From: CAVSJR01 sp963728285
Lineage (GTDB): Bacteria > Actinomycetota > UBA4738 > HRBIN12
Assembly (NCBI GenBank): GCA_963728285.1
Contig: CAVSJR010000001.1
Span: 868,001 to 932,000 of the forward strand
Direction of reading: 5' to 3'
Length of the DNA: 64,000 bases
Shown: piece after piece, positions 1 to 10,359 of the stretch
Numbering within the stretch: the first letter of the stretch is position 1
Layout of the letters: each line of letters starts with the position of its first letter
The notes under the pieces: generated by a model
Database searches by the model: none
What the model was told of the DNA's origin: nothing
Seen by the model: only the letters and a program-made list of their open reading frames with translations
Made by a program: the position numbers and the translations under genes

Positions 1-1373
<1,373 letters not shown>

Positions 1374-1414
1374 GGGTGCCGCTGCACGAACCGGCCGCGG
1401 CCCATCGCTCCCGG

Positions 1415-1420
1415 TAGCAT
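1415..1420 (+). promoter_or_regulatory. putative -10 box (TAGCAT) for folE, leaderless type
   Basis: TAGCAT ends 8 nt before the GTG start of folE and no Shine-Dalgarno sequence lies between. This spacing suits a transcript starting at or near the start codon. No clear -35 is visible. Confidence 0.45.
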
Positions 1421-1428
1421 GTGGCGCG

Positions 1429-2028
1429 GTGAGCGACCGACCCGACGAACGATCCGATGACCTCTTCGACGACGCGAAGGTCGAGCAGGGCATCCGCCTG
1501 ATCCTGGAGGGCATCGGAGAGGACGCCGACCGCGGCGGCCTGCGCGAGACGCCGGCCCGCGTCGCCCGCATGTACCGCGAGATCTTCGCCGGGATCGGCA
1601 GGGACGCCTCGGAGCTGGTCACGGTCGTCGAGGGCGCGGACCACGACGAGATGATCATGGTCCGCGACATCCCGCTGTTCTCGATGTGCGAGCACCATCT
1701 CATCCCGTTCAGCGGGAGGGCGCACGTCGCATACATCCCGAACAGGGATCAGGAGATCACCGGCCTGTCCAAGATCGCGCGCGTGGTCGACCTGCTCGCG
1801 AAGCGGCCGCAGGTCCAGGAGCGGCTGACGACCGAGATCGCGGAGGCGCTGGACCGGGCGCTGTCGCCGCGCGGGGTCTTCGTCGTGATCGAGGCCGAGC
1901 ATCTGTGCATGACGATGCGGGGGATCAAGAAGCCCGGCTCGGTGACGGTGACCTCGGCGGTGCGCGGCCTGTTCCGCACCGACGCCCGAACGCGCCAGGA
2001 GGCGATGAGCCACATCGGCATGCGCTGA
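1429..2028 (+). CDS. folE: GTP cyclohydrolase I FolE
   Basis: Converts GTP to 7,8-dihydroneopterin triphosphate, the first step of tetrahydrofolate synthesis. The protein is 199 aa. The zinc ligands are visible as C87 and H90 in MCEHHLIPF and C160 in EAEHLCMTMRG. The GTG start is supported by the TAGCAT box 8 nt upstream. It is followed by folP, folB and folK, so the window carries most of the pterin branch. Confidence 0.97.
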   Translation: MSDRPDERSDDLFDDAKVEQGIRLILEGIGEDADRGGLRETPARVARMYREIFAGIGRDASELVTVVEGADHDEMIMVRDIPLFSMCEHHLIPFSGRAHVAYIPNRDQEITGLSKIARVVDLLAKRPQVQERLTTEIAEALDRALSPRGVFVVIEAEHLCMTMRGIKKPGSVTVTSAVRGLFRTDARTRQEAMSHIGMR

Positions 2029-2058
2029 GGCGGGGAGGGCGGCGCCGCCGGCCCCGGC

Positions 2059-2064
2059 TACCAT
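2059..2064 (+). promoter_or_regulatory. putative -10 box (TACCAT) upstream of folP
   Basis: TACCAT overlaps the first possible ATG (2063) and lies 7 nt before an in-frame GTG at 2072. The spacing matches the other leaderless-type starts in this window and argues for 2072 as the true folP start. Confidence 0.4.
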
Positions 2065-2929
2065 GGCGTCGGTGAACGGCGCTCCCCTCCTGTGGCGGTG
2101 CGGCCCGGCAGTGCTTCCGTGCGGGCTCCGCACCCTCGTCATGGGGATCGTGAACGTGACGCCCGACTCGTTCTCCGACGGCGGCGAGCTGCCCGACGCC
2201 GAGGCGGCGACCAAGCGCGCTCTGGGCATGGTGCTGGACGGCGCCGACATCCTCGACATCGGAGGGGAGTCCACCCGTCCGGGATCGGCGGAGGTCCCCG
2301 CGGACGTGGAGCTCGAGCGCGTCATGCCGGTGATCGAGCGGCTCCGCGAGGAGACCGAGGTGCCGCTCTCGATCGACACGCGCAAGGCCGAGGTCGCGGT
2401 CGAGGCGCTGAGGGCCGGGGCGACCATCGTGAACGACGTCTCGGCGGGCGCCGATCCGGGGATGTTCGATGCCGTTCGCGGCTCCGGCGCCGGGATGGTC
2501 CTCATGCACATGCAGGGAGAGCCGAGGACGATGCAGGCGCAGCCGCACTACGACGACGTCGTGGCCGAGGTCCACGAGTTCCTGCGGCAGCGCGCCGACG
2601 ACGCCGTGCGCGCCGGGATCGACCGGGACCGGCTCTGCATCGACCCTGGAATCGGGTTCGGGAAGGCCCTCGAGCACAACCTGCTGTTGTTGCGCGACGT
2701 CCGCGTGCTGCTGGACCTCGGCCTCCCCGTGCTGGTGGGGCCGTCGCGAAAGCGGTTCCTCGGAACGATCCTCGGGACCGAGGTCGGCGATCGACTGGAG
2801 GGGACCGCCGCGGCGGTGGCATGGCTCGCGGCCATGGGGGTGCACGTCGTCCGCGTGCACGACGTGAAGGAGATGGCGCGGGTGGCCCGGGTCATCGACG
2901 CGATCTCGAAGGCCGGGACCGGCCCATGA
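2063..2929 (+). CDS. folP: dihydropteroate synthase FolP
   Basis: Condenses 6-hydroxymethyl-dihydropterin pyrophosphate with p-aminobenzoate to give dihydropteroate. It is a TIM-barrel protein of 288 aa from ATG 2063, or 285 aa from GTG 2072, which the upstream TACCAT box favours. Family motifs include MGIVNVTPDSFSDGG near the N-terminus, DIGGESTRPG, and GPSRKRFLG late in the protein. Its stop overlaps the next start by 4 bases (ATGA), indicating translational coupling. Confidence 0.96.
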   Translation: MASVNGAPLLWRCGPAVLPCGLRTLVMGIVNVTPDSFSDGGELPDAEAATKRALGMVLDGADILDIGGESTRPGSAEVPADVELERVMPVIERLREETEVPLSIDTRKAEVAVEALRAGATIVNDVSAGADPGMFDAVRGSGAGMVLMHMQGEPRTMQAQPHYDDVVAEVHEFLRQRADDAVRAGIDRDRLCIDPGIGFGKALEHNLLLLRDVRVLLDLGLPVLVGPSRKRFLGTILGTEVGDRLEGTAAAVAWLAAMGVHVVRVHDVKEMARVARVIDAISKAGTGP

Positions 2930-3888
2930 CCGCCCTCGACAAACGTCGAGTCGAGACATCCGGCGGCGTCATGGCCTTCGTGGACGCCGGTGAAGGGGAG
3001 CCCGTGCTGCTGCTCCACGGGTTCCCCCTGTCCTCCCACCTCTGGCGGTCGTTCGTGCCGCTGCTGGCCCAGGGGACTCGGGTCCTCGCGCCCGACCTTC
3101 TCGGCTGCGGCGACTCCGGCGGGCGCGCCGACGCCGCCCTCGATCTGCGGTCACAGGCCGGGTACGCCCGCGAATTGCTGGCCGAGCTCGGGATCGAATC
3201 GGTCGCCGTCGTCGCCCACGGCTCCGGCGGGGCGATCGCGCAGACGCTGGCGTTGGACGGCCTCGACGTCCGAGCCATGGTGCTGATCGACAGCCTCGCG
3301 TTCGATCTGTGGCCCACCGACGACATGCGGGCGTTGCTCGCGATCCCGGATGAGGAGCGCACTCCCGGCCTGCTGCGCGACATCGTCGCGAGGACCCTCG
3401 ATCTCTGGATGCGGCGGGGGCGGCTGTCCGACGAGGACCTTCGCGAGTATCAGCGACCCTTCACCCACGAGGACGGCGTCCGCGCGTACTTCCGAGCCAC
3501 CGCGCAGGCCGACAGCGGGTTCCTCGAGCACGCCGACGCCGGGCTCGGAGCGCTCGACATCCCCGTCCTGCTGCTCTGGGGCGAGGAGGATGCGGTCTTC
3601 CCGCCGGCGGTCGCCGAGCGGCTCCAGGATGCCATGTCGACGGCCTCGCTGGCGCTGCTGCCCGGGTGCTCGCACCTGCTCCCCGAGGAGGCCGCCGGCA
3701 CGATCGGGCCGCTGCTGTGGGAGTGGCTGCGAGCGCGGTATCTGAAGCTCGGCCACGACCACGCCGCATCCGGAGGCCCCGTCGTGGTCTCGCTCGGACG
3801 CCGGCCGCCGATCGAGCAGGAGTTCCTCGAGGAGGAATTCGCCGACTCCTTGGACGACTCGTTCGACGACGAGGAGGGAAGCGCGTGA
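2926..3888 (+). CDS. alpha/beta-hydrolase fold protein inserted in the folate operon
   Basis: A 320-aa alpha/beta-hydrolase starting at the ATGA overlap with folP and ending in a GTGA overlap with folB, so it is part of the operon. The oxyanion-loop motif LLLHGFP and late GEEDAVFP and GCSHLLPEE segments are typical. The nucleophile elbow reads VAHGSGGAIAQ. Aligned with the usual VGHSMGGAIAQ, the catalytic residue is Gly99 and a serine sits one place later (S100). It may therefore be non-catalytic or use a shifted serine. The C-terminus is strongly acidic. The substrate is unknown. Confidence 0.85.
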   Translation: MTALDKRRVETSGGVMAFVDAGEGEPVLLLHGFPLSSHLWRSFVPLLAQGTRVLAPDLLGCGDSGGRADAALDLRSQAGYARELLAELGIESVAVVAHGSGGAIAQTLALDGLDVRAMVLIDSLAFDLWPTDDMRALLAIPDEERTPGLLRDIVARTLDLWMRRGRLSDEDLREYQRPFTHEDGVRAYFRATAQADSGFLEHADAGLGALDIPVLLLWGEEDAVFPPAVAERLQDAMSTASLALLPGCSHLLPEEAAGTIGPLLWEWLRARYLKLGHDHAASGGPVVVSLGRRPPIEQEFLEEEFADSLDDSFDDEEGSA

Positions 3889-4241
3889 CGACGTCCAGGA
3901 TCTTCCTCTCCGGCATCCGCGCCGCCGGCCGGCACGGCGCCAACCCGGGGGAGAAGGACCGGCCGCAGGAGTTCGTCGTGGACCTCGACATCGAGGTGAC
4001 GGTCGACGACGACGCGATCGGCGCGACCGCCGACTACCGGCGCCTCGCCGCGATCGCGAGGGAGACGGTGGAGCGACGGTCGTTCGATCTCCTCGAGTCG
4101 CTCGCCACCGCGGTCGCGCGCGCGGTCGCCGGGGCCGGTCACGTGCGGAGGGTCACCGCGGTCGTCCACAAGCCGGCGGCGGCGAGGTCGATCGACATCG
4201 ACGGCGTCGCCGCGGCCGCCACCGCGGGCGATGACCCGTAG
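3885..4241 (+). CDS. folB: dihydroneopterin aldolase FolB
   Basis: Cleaves 7,8-dihydroneopterin to 6-hydroxymethyl-dihydropterin and glycolaldehyde. The protein is 118 aa from GTG 3885, which overlaps the preceding stop (GTGA). The family pattern is visible: GANPGEKDRPQEF near residue 20, ADYRRL, SFDLLESLA with the conserved Glu, and a C-terminal HKPAA pterin loop. Confidence 0.93.
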   Translation: MTTSRIFLSGIRAAGRHGANPGEKDRPQEFVVDLDIEVTVDDDAIGATADYRRLAAIARETVERRSFDLLESLATAVARAVAGAGHVRRVTAVVHKPAAARSIDIDGVAAAATAGDDP

Positions 4242-4250
4242 GACGGGGCG

Positions 4251-4766
4251 ATGCATACGGCCTACCTCGCACTCGGATCCAACGAGGGGGACCGGCTCTC
4301 CACGCTTCAGCGCGCCGTCGACCTGCTCGACGGGGCCGCGGGGATCACCATCCGGCGCTCCTCGCGCATCTACGAGACGGAACCGGTCGGCGGTCCCCCG
4401 CAGCCCGACTTCCTGAACGCCGTGGTCGAGGCGCGCACGAGCCTCGATGCGAGGGAGCTCCTCGAGGCATGTCATCGCGTCGAGCGATCCCTCGGGCGCG
4501 AGCGGGTGGTCCGCTGGGGCCCCCGGACGATCGACATCGACATCCTCACGTACGGCCGGGAGCGAATCGACGAGCCCGATCTCGTGATCCCGCATCCCCG
4601 CATGCACGAGCGGGGGTTCGTCCTCGCGCCCCTCCTCGAGCTCGACGCCGATCCCCCGCTTCCCGCCGGCGTGCGCCTCGACTCCACGCGGCTCACGCCG
4701 GACGCGCTGGTCGGCATCCGGGTCGCGGCGCCTCCGCTCGTGCCCTCGAGCCGTGAGGCGCCGTGA
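4251..4766 (+). CDS. folK: 2-amino-4-hydroxy-6-hydroxymethyldihydropteridine pyrophosphokinase FolK
   Basis: Transfers pyrophosphate from ATP to 6-hydroxymethyl-dihydropterin, giving the folP substrate. The protein is 171 aa. Motifs are AYLALGSNEGDR at the N-terminus, YETEPVGGPPQPDFLNAV, the Mg/ATP motif GPRTIDIDIL, and PHPRMHERGFVLAPL. It starts 9 nt after folB behind a GGACGGGG-like ribosome site. Confidence 0.96.
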   Translation: MHTAYLALGSNEGDRLSTLQRAVDLLDGAAGITIRRSSRIYETEPVGGPPQPDFLNAVVEARTSLDARELLEACHRVERSLGRERVVRWGPRTIDIDILTYGRERIDEPDLVIPHPRMHERGFVLAPLLELDADPPLPAGVRLDSTRLTPDALVGIRVAAPPLVPSSREAP

Positions 4767-6124
4767 CCCGGGCGATCTGCCTTCGCTGCGACTGGGACGC
4801 GGAGCTCGGCGCCGACCCCGGCGACGGGGCCCGCGACGAGGGGGTCGACCACCCCGGCGCGGCGCCGGACCTCGACGGCAGCTGCCCCCGCTGCGGCGCG
4901 GCGCTCTACGTCGCCTCGCCGCAGCCTCCCGCCCCGCACCAGGCTGCGCCGAGCGGGGACCGAGGGCCCGTCGCGATCTCGGACCACCGGGAATCGTGGT
5001 CCGGCTCGGAGCCGGGCGAGAGCCGGCGCCGCGTCGCGCCGCTGGGCCTCGCCGTGCCGATGGTGATCCTCGCGTCCATCGTCGCCGTGTGGAGCCTCGC
5101 CGGCGGCGGAGGGGGACGGCCGCTCGCCGCCGCCCGACCCGGCCGCCTCGTCTACGACGGGGTCGGCGCCGGAGGGGACCGGAGGCTGTGGGAGCTCGAC
5201 CTCTCGTCTGGAGACGTGCGCCCCGGCCTCGAGTTCGACGACGTCTCCGATCTCCAGTGGCTCCGGGGGGACGGATGGAGCGGACTGGGCTTCACGCGAT
5301 CACCCGACGACGCGCGGTCCCAGGCGTACGTCGCCGGCGGAGCCTCGGCCTACGGACATCCTCAGCCGCTGATCTCGGGCCGCATCATCTCGTGGGATCC
5401 CAGCGGCGCCAGCGTCGCCGCGGCCCGCAGCGGGACCGGCGAGCGTGGTTGCGGCCCGGCCTCGATCGTCGTCGCGGATCTGAACTTCGACGATCGAGAA
5501 CACGTGTACGAGGATCCCCGCCTGTGCGGTGGGTTCCTCTCCCTCGCGCGGAGCGGCGTGCGGACGACGGTCTCGCTCGCGCGCCGCGGACGGATCGGCA
5601 CGTTCTCGGTGGGCTACGACGTGTTGCACCGCGAGCTGTCGGGCCACGTCCTCCTGTCGGCCTCGCCGATGGGCGATCTCCTCGTCACCCCGGCCGCCGG
5701 CGGCCTCACCGGACTCGCCCCGATCCGCAGCCGCAGGCCCCATCCCGCGACGGTGGCGCGCCCCACGGGTGGGACCGTCGTGTACTGGCGCGGGCGAGGC
5801 GGCCCCGCGCCCGTCGGGGGCGGCGGCTTCGTCGCCGACCGGGTGCTCGCATGGAGCGGCGATGGATCGCGGGCGCTCGTCGTCGGCGATCTCGCCTCCG
5901 CTCCCGGCGTGTACCTGACCGACGCCGTCCCGGGCGGCGAGGAGCGCCTCGACCTCGTGTCGCCGATGACGGGGGCGGTGACGGGAGGCACGTTCGCGGC
6001 CGACGGCACCGCCTACTTCGTGATGAACGGTCGCGTGCTGACGACGCGCGGCGGCACGGCCGCCCCACTCCAGATGCCCGGCGACGCCCCGGTGCCGGCG
6101 GGACCCATCGTGTGGATGCCGTGA
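4763..6124 (+). CDS. zinc-ribbon single-pass membrane protein with extracellular propeller-like domain
   Basis: A 453-aa protein of unknown function starting at the GTGA overlap with folK. The N-terminus carries two CxxC knuckles (C6/C9 and C41/C44), a low-complexity linker, and one membrane segment near residues 93-113 followed by a glycine run. The rest shows short repeats rich in Gly, Ser, Trp and Asp that resemble TolB/WD40-type blades. It sits where many actinobacteria have an unrelated small membrane protein between folK and the Rossmann/DUF2520 gene. The domain assignment of the C-terminal part is inference. Confidence 0.7.
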   Translation: MTRAICLRCDWDAELGADPGDGARDEGVDHPGAAPDLDGSCPRCGAALYVASPQPPAPHQAAPSGDRGPVAISDHRESWSGSEPGESRRRVAPLGLAVPMVILASIVAVWSLAGGGGGRPLAAARPGRLVYDGVGAGGDRRLWELDLSSGDVRPGLEFDDVSDLQWLRGDGWSGLGFTRSPDDARSQAYVAGGASAYGHPQPLISGRIISWDPSGASVAAARSGTGERGCGPASIVVADLNFDDREHVYEDPRLCGGFLSLARSGVRTTVSLARRGRIGTFSVGYDVLHRELSGHVLLSASPMGDLLVTPAAGGLTGLAPIRSRRPHPATVARPTGGTVVYWRGRGGPAPVGGGGFVADRVLAWSGDGSRALVVGDLASAPGVYLTDAVPGGEERLDLVSPMTGAVTGGTFAADGTAYFVMNGRVLTTRGGTAAPLQMPGDAPVPAGPIVWMP

Positions 6125-6142
6125 GCCGCCGCGCGCGCTTGG

Positions 6143-6148
6143 GATACT
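6143..6148 (+). promoter_or_regulatory. putative -10 box (GATACT) before the Rossmann/DUF2520 gene
   Basis: GATACT, one mismatch from TATACT, ends 7 nt before the GTG at 6156, with no Shine-Dalgarno sequence between. It is a possible internal operon promoter. Confidence 0.3.
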
Positions 6149-6155
6149 CCCGGGG

Positions 6156-7020
6156 GTGGAGATCTCCATCGTGGGGGCCGGCACCGTCGGGACCGCGCTC
6201 GCCGTGCTGCTGGCGGGCGCCGGCGCCGACATCCCCGCGGTCTCGGGCCGCGAGGCGACGCGCAAGCGCGTCGCCCGCTACCTTCCCGACGTCCCCGTCC
6301 TGACTCCGAGCGCGGCCGCGGCGGCGGGCGAGCTGGTCCTGATCGCGACGCCGGACGATCGCATCGCCGAGATCTGTCGCGAGATCTCCGACGGCCGGAG
6401 GATTCCGCCGGGGGCAGACCGTCGCCCACCTGTCGGGAGCCACCGGGCTCGACGCCCTGCGGCCCGCCGCCGACGCAGGCGCCGCTCCCCTGTCCCTGCA
6501 TCCCCTGCAGACGTTTCCGAGTGTCGACGCGGCGCTCGCCCGGCTTCCGGGGGCGACGATCGCCGTCACGGCGCGCGATGATGCTGCAGCGACGCTCGGG
6601 GAGCGGGTGGCGCGCGACGTCGGGGCGGAGCCGTTTCGGCTTCCCGAGGAGGCGAAGCCCCTGTATCACGCCGCCGCCGTGTTCGCGTCGAACTTCGTCG
6701 TCGCGATCGCCGGCGTCGCCGAGGAGCTCTTCACCGAGGCGGGCCTGCGCGAGCCCTTGGAGCGTTTCCTTCCGCTGTCGCGTGCATCGCTCGAGCACGC
6801 CGCCGAGCTGGGCCCCGCGGCGGCGATGACGGGGCCCGCGATCCGCGGCGACGCCGGCACCGTCGAGCGAAACCTCGCGGCGCTGGAGGCCGCGGCCCCG
6901 GACGACGTCGAGAGCTACGTCGCGCTCACGCGCATCGCGCTCGACGTGGGGGAACGCTCCGGCCGTCTCGCGCCCGAGGGGCGAGCGCGCGTCGAGGACG
7001 TGCTGGTCCGATGGTCCTGA
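6156..7020 (+). CDS. Rossmann-like / DUF2520 protein (one frameshift)
   Basis: The first half has an NAD(P)-type fingerprint (ISIVGAGTVGTAL); the second half is the DUF2520 helical domain (EEAKPLYHAAAVFASN and beyond). The frame breaks at the G5 run 6410-6414. Reading four Gs joins the halves through GQTVAHLSGATGLDALRP and HPLQTFPS and gives 287 aa, the normal family size. The family resembles ProC/IlvC-type dehydrogenases and commonly precedes panC in actinobacteria; its reaction is not established. The break is most simply a one-base insertion error. Confidence 0.85.
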
Positions 7021-7042
7021 CGGCGGGCGCGCGGGAGCGATC

Positions 7043-8010
7043 GTGGAGGTGATTCGAGCGGCCGCGGCCCTCCGATCGGCCTGTGATGCCGCCCGCGCGC
7101 GCGGAGCTCCGTGGGCCTGGTTCCCACCATGGGAGCGCTGCACGGTGGGCACGTATCGCTGCTGCGCCGCGCACGGCATGATCGAGACGTGGTCGTCATG
7201 ACGCTGTTCGTGAACCCGCTGCAGTTCGGCGACCCCGCCGACCTCGAGGCGTACCCGCGAGACGAGGCGACCGACCTCGCGACGGCGGAGGCGACCGGCG
7301 CGGATATCGTCTTCGTCCCGCCCGTCGAGGAGATGTTCCCCGGCGCGGGCGGTCCGGAGGTGACGGTGGATCCCGGCCCCCTCGGCGAGCGCCTCGAGGG
7401 CGCCTCGCGGCCCGGCCATCTCCGCGGGGTGGCGACGGTGGTGGCCCGCCTGTTCCACCTCGTTGGGCCGTCGACCGCATACTTCGGTGAGAAGGACGCG
7501 CAGCAGCTCGCCCTGGTCCGCGCCATGGTCCGCGACCTCGCGTTCCCCGTCGACGTCGTCGGATGCCCGACGGTGCGGGAGCCCGACGGCGTGGCGCTGT
7601 CGTCCAGGAACCAACGCCTGGGCCCGGCGGAGCGCGACGCGGCGGGCTGCCTGTTCCTCGCGCTCAGCGAGGCGGCGGAGCTCGCGCGAGCCGGCGAGCG
7701 CAACGGGGCGGTCCTCGTCGCGGCGATGGCGCGCGAGATCGGCGCGACCCCGCTCGCTCGGTTGGACTACGCGGCCGTCGTCGACGACGAGACGTTCGCG
7801 GACATCGACATCCTCGAGCCGGGCCGCCCCGCTCGAGCCGTCGTCGCGGCGAGGTTCGGGGACACGCGCCTGATCGACAACGTGCGGTTGTCGGGCCCGC
7901 CCGGCGTCGAGGAGGATGTGCCCGGATCGAGGGGGGAGCCGACGCAGGCGGCGGGCGAGGGCCTCGCATCGCCCCGGGCCCACGGCTCGGAGCCCGAGGG
8001 AGGGAGTTGA
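7043..8010 (+). CDS. panC: pantothenate synthetase PanC (one frameshift near N-terminus)
   Basis: Joins pantoate and beta-alanine using ATP to make pantothenate. The main frame from 7111 shows GLVPTMGALHGGH (HxGH nucleotide motif), FVNPLQFG, YFGEKDAQQL and SSRNQRL. The family N-terminus (VEVIRAAAALRSACDAA) lies in another frame from GTG 7043. Adding one base near 7107-7111 (CCGTG read as CCGGTG) joins them through RGAPVGLVPTMG and gives 322 aa. The other frame has a stop at 7084-7086, so the native start cannot be reached without this repair. A 35-residue tail of low complexity ends the protein. No panD follows. Confidence 0.92.
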
Positions 8011-8014
8011 CCCG

Positions 8015-8797
8015 ATGCTCCTGGCGGTGGACGTCGGCAACACCGAGATCGTCATGGGGGTCTTTCGCTCGTCCGAGCTCGAATGGACGTGGCGGTTGTC
8101 CACGCAGCCCGAGCGCACCGCCGATGAGCTGGCCGTGCTGTTCGCGGGGCTGCTCTCCCAGCGCGGGCTCGCGTTCGACAGCCAGATCACCGGGGTCGTG
8201 GTGTCGTCGGTCGTCCCGGCGGTGACGCAGGCGCTGCGGGAGATGACGGCTCGCTACTTCGCGTTTCCTCCCCTCGTCGTCGGCCCGGGGACGAAGACGG
8301 GACTGCCGATCCTCACCGACAACCCGAGGGAGGTCGGGGCCGACAGGGTCGTGAACGCCCTCGCGGCCGTGGCACGCTACGGCGGCCCGTGCGTCGTGGT
8401 CGACTTCGGGACGGCGACGACCTACGACGCCATCTCGGCCCGCGGAGAGCTGCTCGGCACGGTGATCGCGCCGGGGCTGCAGGTATCGGGCGCCGCGCTC
8501 TTCTCCGCGACCGCGCGCCTTCCGCGCGTCGAGCTCGCCGCTCCGCGCCACACCATCGGAAAGAACACGGTGGAGGCGCTGCAGTCCGGGATCGTCCTCG
8601 GGACGGCCGCGGAGGTCGACGGCCTCGTCGAGCGGATCAAGGGGGAGATCGGCGGCGACGCCAAGGTCATCGCGACCGGCGGCCTGGCGACCCTGGTGAT
8701 CCCCCATTGCCGCGCCGTCGACGAGCACGATCCTTGGCTCACGCTCGAGGGGCTGCGCCTCATCTTCGAGCGGAACACCGGGTCGCACGATGAATGA
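8015..8797 (+). CDS. coaX: type III pantothenate kinase CoaX
   Basis: Phosphorylates pantothenate, the committed step to CoA. The protein is 260 aa from ATG 8015, placed behind a strong purine-rich ribosome site (GAGGGAGGGAG). Motifs are the N-terminal phosphate loop LAVDVGNTEIVMG, GADRVVNA, VVDFGTATTYD, and a late ATGGLA. It directly follows panC, so substrate supply and kinase are co-transcribed. Confidence 0.95.
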   Translation: MLLAVDVGNTEIVMGVFRSSELEWTWRLSTQPERTADELAVLFAGLLSQRGLAFDSQITGVVVSSVVPAVTQALREMTARYFAFPPLVVGPGTKTGLPILTDNPREVGADRVVNALAAVARYGGPCVVVDFGTATTYDAISARGELLGTVIAPGLQVSGAALFSATARLPRVELAAPRHTIGKNTVEALQSGIVLGTAAEVDGLVERIKGEIGGDAKVIATGGLATLVIPHCRAVDEHDPWLTLEGLRLIFERNTGSHDE

Positions 8798-10277
8798 GCC
8801 GCGCGGTCGCGAGGACGAGGTCCTCGCCGCGCGACGCCAGAGCCTCGACCGGCTTCGCGCCAAGGGCCTCGATCCGTTCGCGCTCGGGTTCGATCCCTCC
8901 GCCCACGCGGCCGACCTGCATCGGCGTTTCGCCGGGCTGGGTCCCGACGAGGTCACCGACGACGTCGTCTCCGTCGCGGGCCGTGTGGTCCTGCGCCGGA
9001 GCTTCGGCAAGCTCGTGTTTCTCGTCGTCCGCGACGGGACCGGCGACATCCAGCTGTTCTGCTCGGGCGAGTTCCTCGAGGCCGGCGCCGCCGAGGTGCT
9101 CGACGAGGTCGATCTCGGCGACATCGTCGGAGCCAGCGGCCCGGTGATCACGACGCGCAGGGGCGAGCTGTCGATCAGGGTGGAGCGCCTGACCATGCTC
9201 ACGAAGTCGCTTCGGCCGCTTCCGGAGAAGTGGCACGGCCTTCGCGACCCCGACGCCCAGCAACGCCGTCGCTACCTGCAGCTCGCGACCGACCTCGACG
9301 CTCGCCGGACCGTCGTCGAGGCGCGAGCGACGGTGCTCGGCGCGTTGCGGCGTGTGCTCGACGAGCGCGGCTTCCTCGAGGTCGAGACGCCCGTGCTCCA
9401 GCCGACCGCGGGCGGCGCGCTCGCGAGGCCCTTTCAGACGCGCCACGCCGCGCTCGACATCGACCTGAAGCTCCGCATCTCGCTGGAGCTCTATCTCAAG
9501 CGCCTGCTCGTGGGCGGCATGGAGCGCGTCTACGAGATCGGCCGCAACTTCCGAAACGAGGGGATCGACCGCGTCCACAACCCCGAGTTCACGATGCTCG
9601 AGGCCTACCAGGCCTACGGCGACTACGAGACCATGATGGAGCTGATGCAGGCGCTGATCACCGAGGCGGCGCTCGCGGTTCGCGGCTCGCTGCGGTTCGA
9701 CTATCAGGGGCGGGAGCTGAACCTCGAGCCGCCGTGGCGCCGTGTCACGGTGCTCGATGCGACATCGGAGGCGACCGGCGAACGGATCACCCTGGACAGG
9801 CCCGACCTCGCCGGGATCGCGGAGCGGCACGGCGTCGGCCTCGACCCATCGTGGGGCCCGGGAAAGATCGTCCTCGAGCTGTTCGAGAAACTCGTCGAGG
9901 AGCATCTGTGGGACCCGACGTTCGTGTGCGATTTCCCGCGGGAGGTCTCGCCCCTCGCCCGGCCGCACCGCAGCGATCCCTCCCTGACGGAGCAATTCGA
10001 CCTCATCATGACCGGGACCGAGCTCGGCCCCGCCTACTCCGAGCTCAGCGACCCGGACGAGCAGCGTGCCAAGTTCGTGCTGCAACAGGCGTCGAGGGCG
10101 CGGGGCGACGAGGAGGCGCACGCGCTCGACGAGGACTTCCTGCAGGCGCTCGAGCACGGTATGCCGCCCGCGGGCGGGCTCGGCCTCGGGGTGGACCGCC
10201 TCACGATGATCCTGGCCGGCGTCCCGTCGATGCGAGACGTCATCCTGTTTCCGCATACGCGCCCGGAGGACGGATAG
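8790..10277 (+). CDS. lysS: lysyl-tRNA synthetase, class II
   Basis: Charges tRNA-Lys. The protein is 495 aa and overlaps coaX by 8 bases. An N-terminal OB-fold (about residues 55-160, VVSVAGRVVLRRSFGKLVF) is followed by the class II core with motif 2 RNFRNEGIDRVHNPEFTMLE, GTELGPAYSELSDP and motif 3 GLGLGVDRLTMIL. It closes the folate/CoA operon, as in many actinobacteria. Confidence 0.97.
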   Translation: MNEPRGREDEVLAARRQSLDRLRAKGLDPFALGFDPSAHAADLHRRFAGLGPDEVTDDVVSVAGRVVLRRSFGKLVFLVVRDGTGDIQLFCSGEFLEAGAAEVLDEVDLGDIVGASGPVITTRRGELSIRVERLTMLTKSLRPLPEKWHGLRDPDAQQRRRYLQLATDLDARRTVVEARATVLGALRRVLDERGFLEVETPVLQPTAGGALARPFQTRHAALDIDLKLRISLELYLKRLLVGGMERVYEIGRNFRNEGIDRVHNPEFTMLEAYQAYGDYETMMELMQALITEAALAVRGSLRFDYQGRELNLEPPWRRVTVLDATSEATGERITLDRPDLAGIAERHGVGLDPSWGPGKIVLELFEKLVEEHLWDPTFVCDFPREVSPLARPHRSDPSLTEQFDLIMTGTELGPAYSELSDPDEQRAKFVLQQASRARGDEEAHALDEDFLQALEHGMPPAGGLGLGVDRLTMILAGVPSMRDVILFPHTRPEDG

Positions 10278-10359
10278 CCCCGGGATGCGATCGGCCGCCG
10301 CTGGACAACCGGGGGCGAACACGGTCCACTACCCGCACACGACTCGGGGGGACGCGGTG

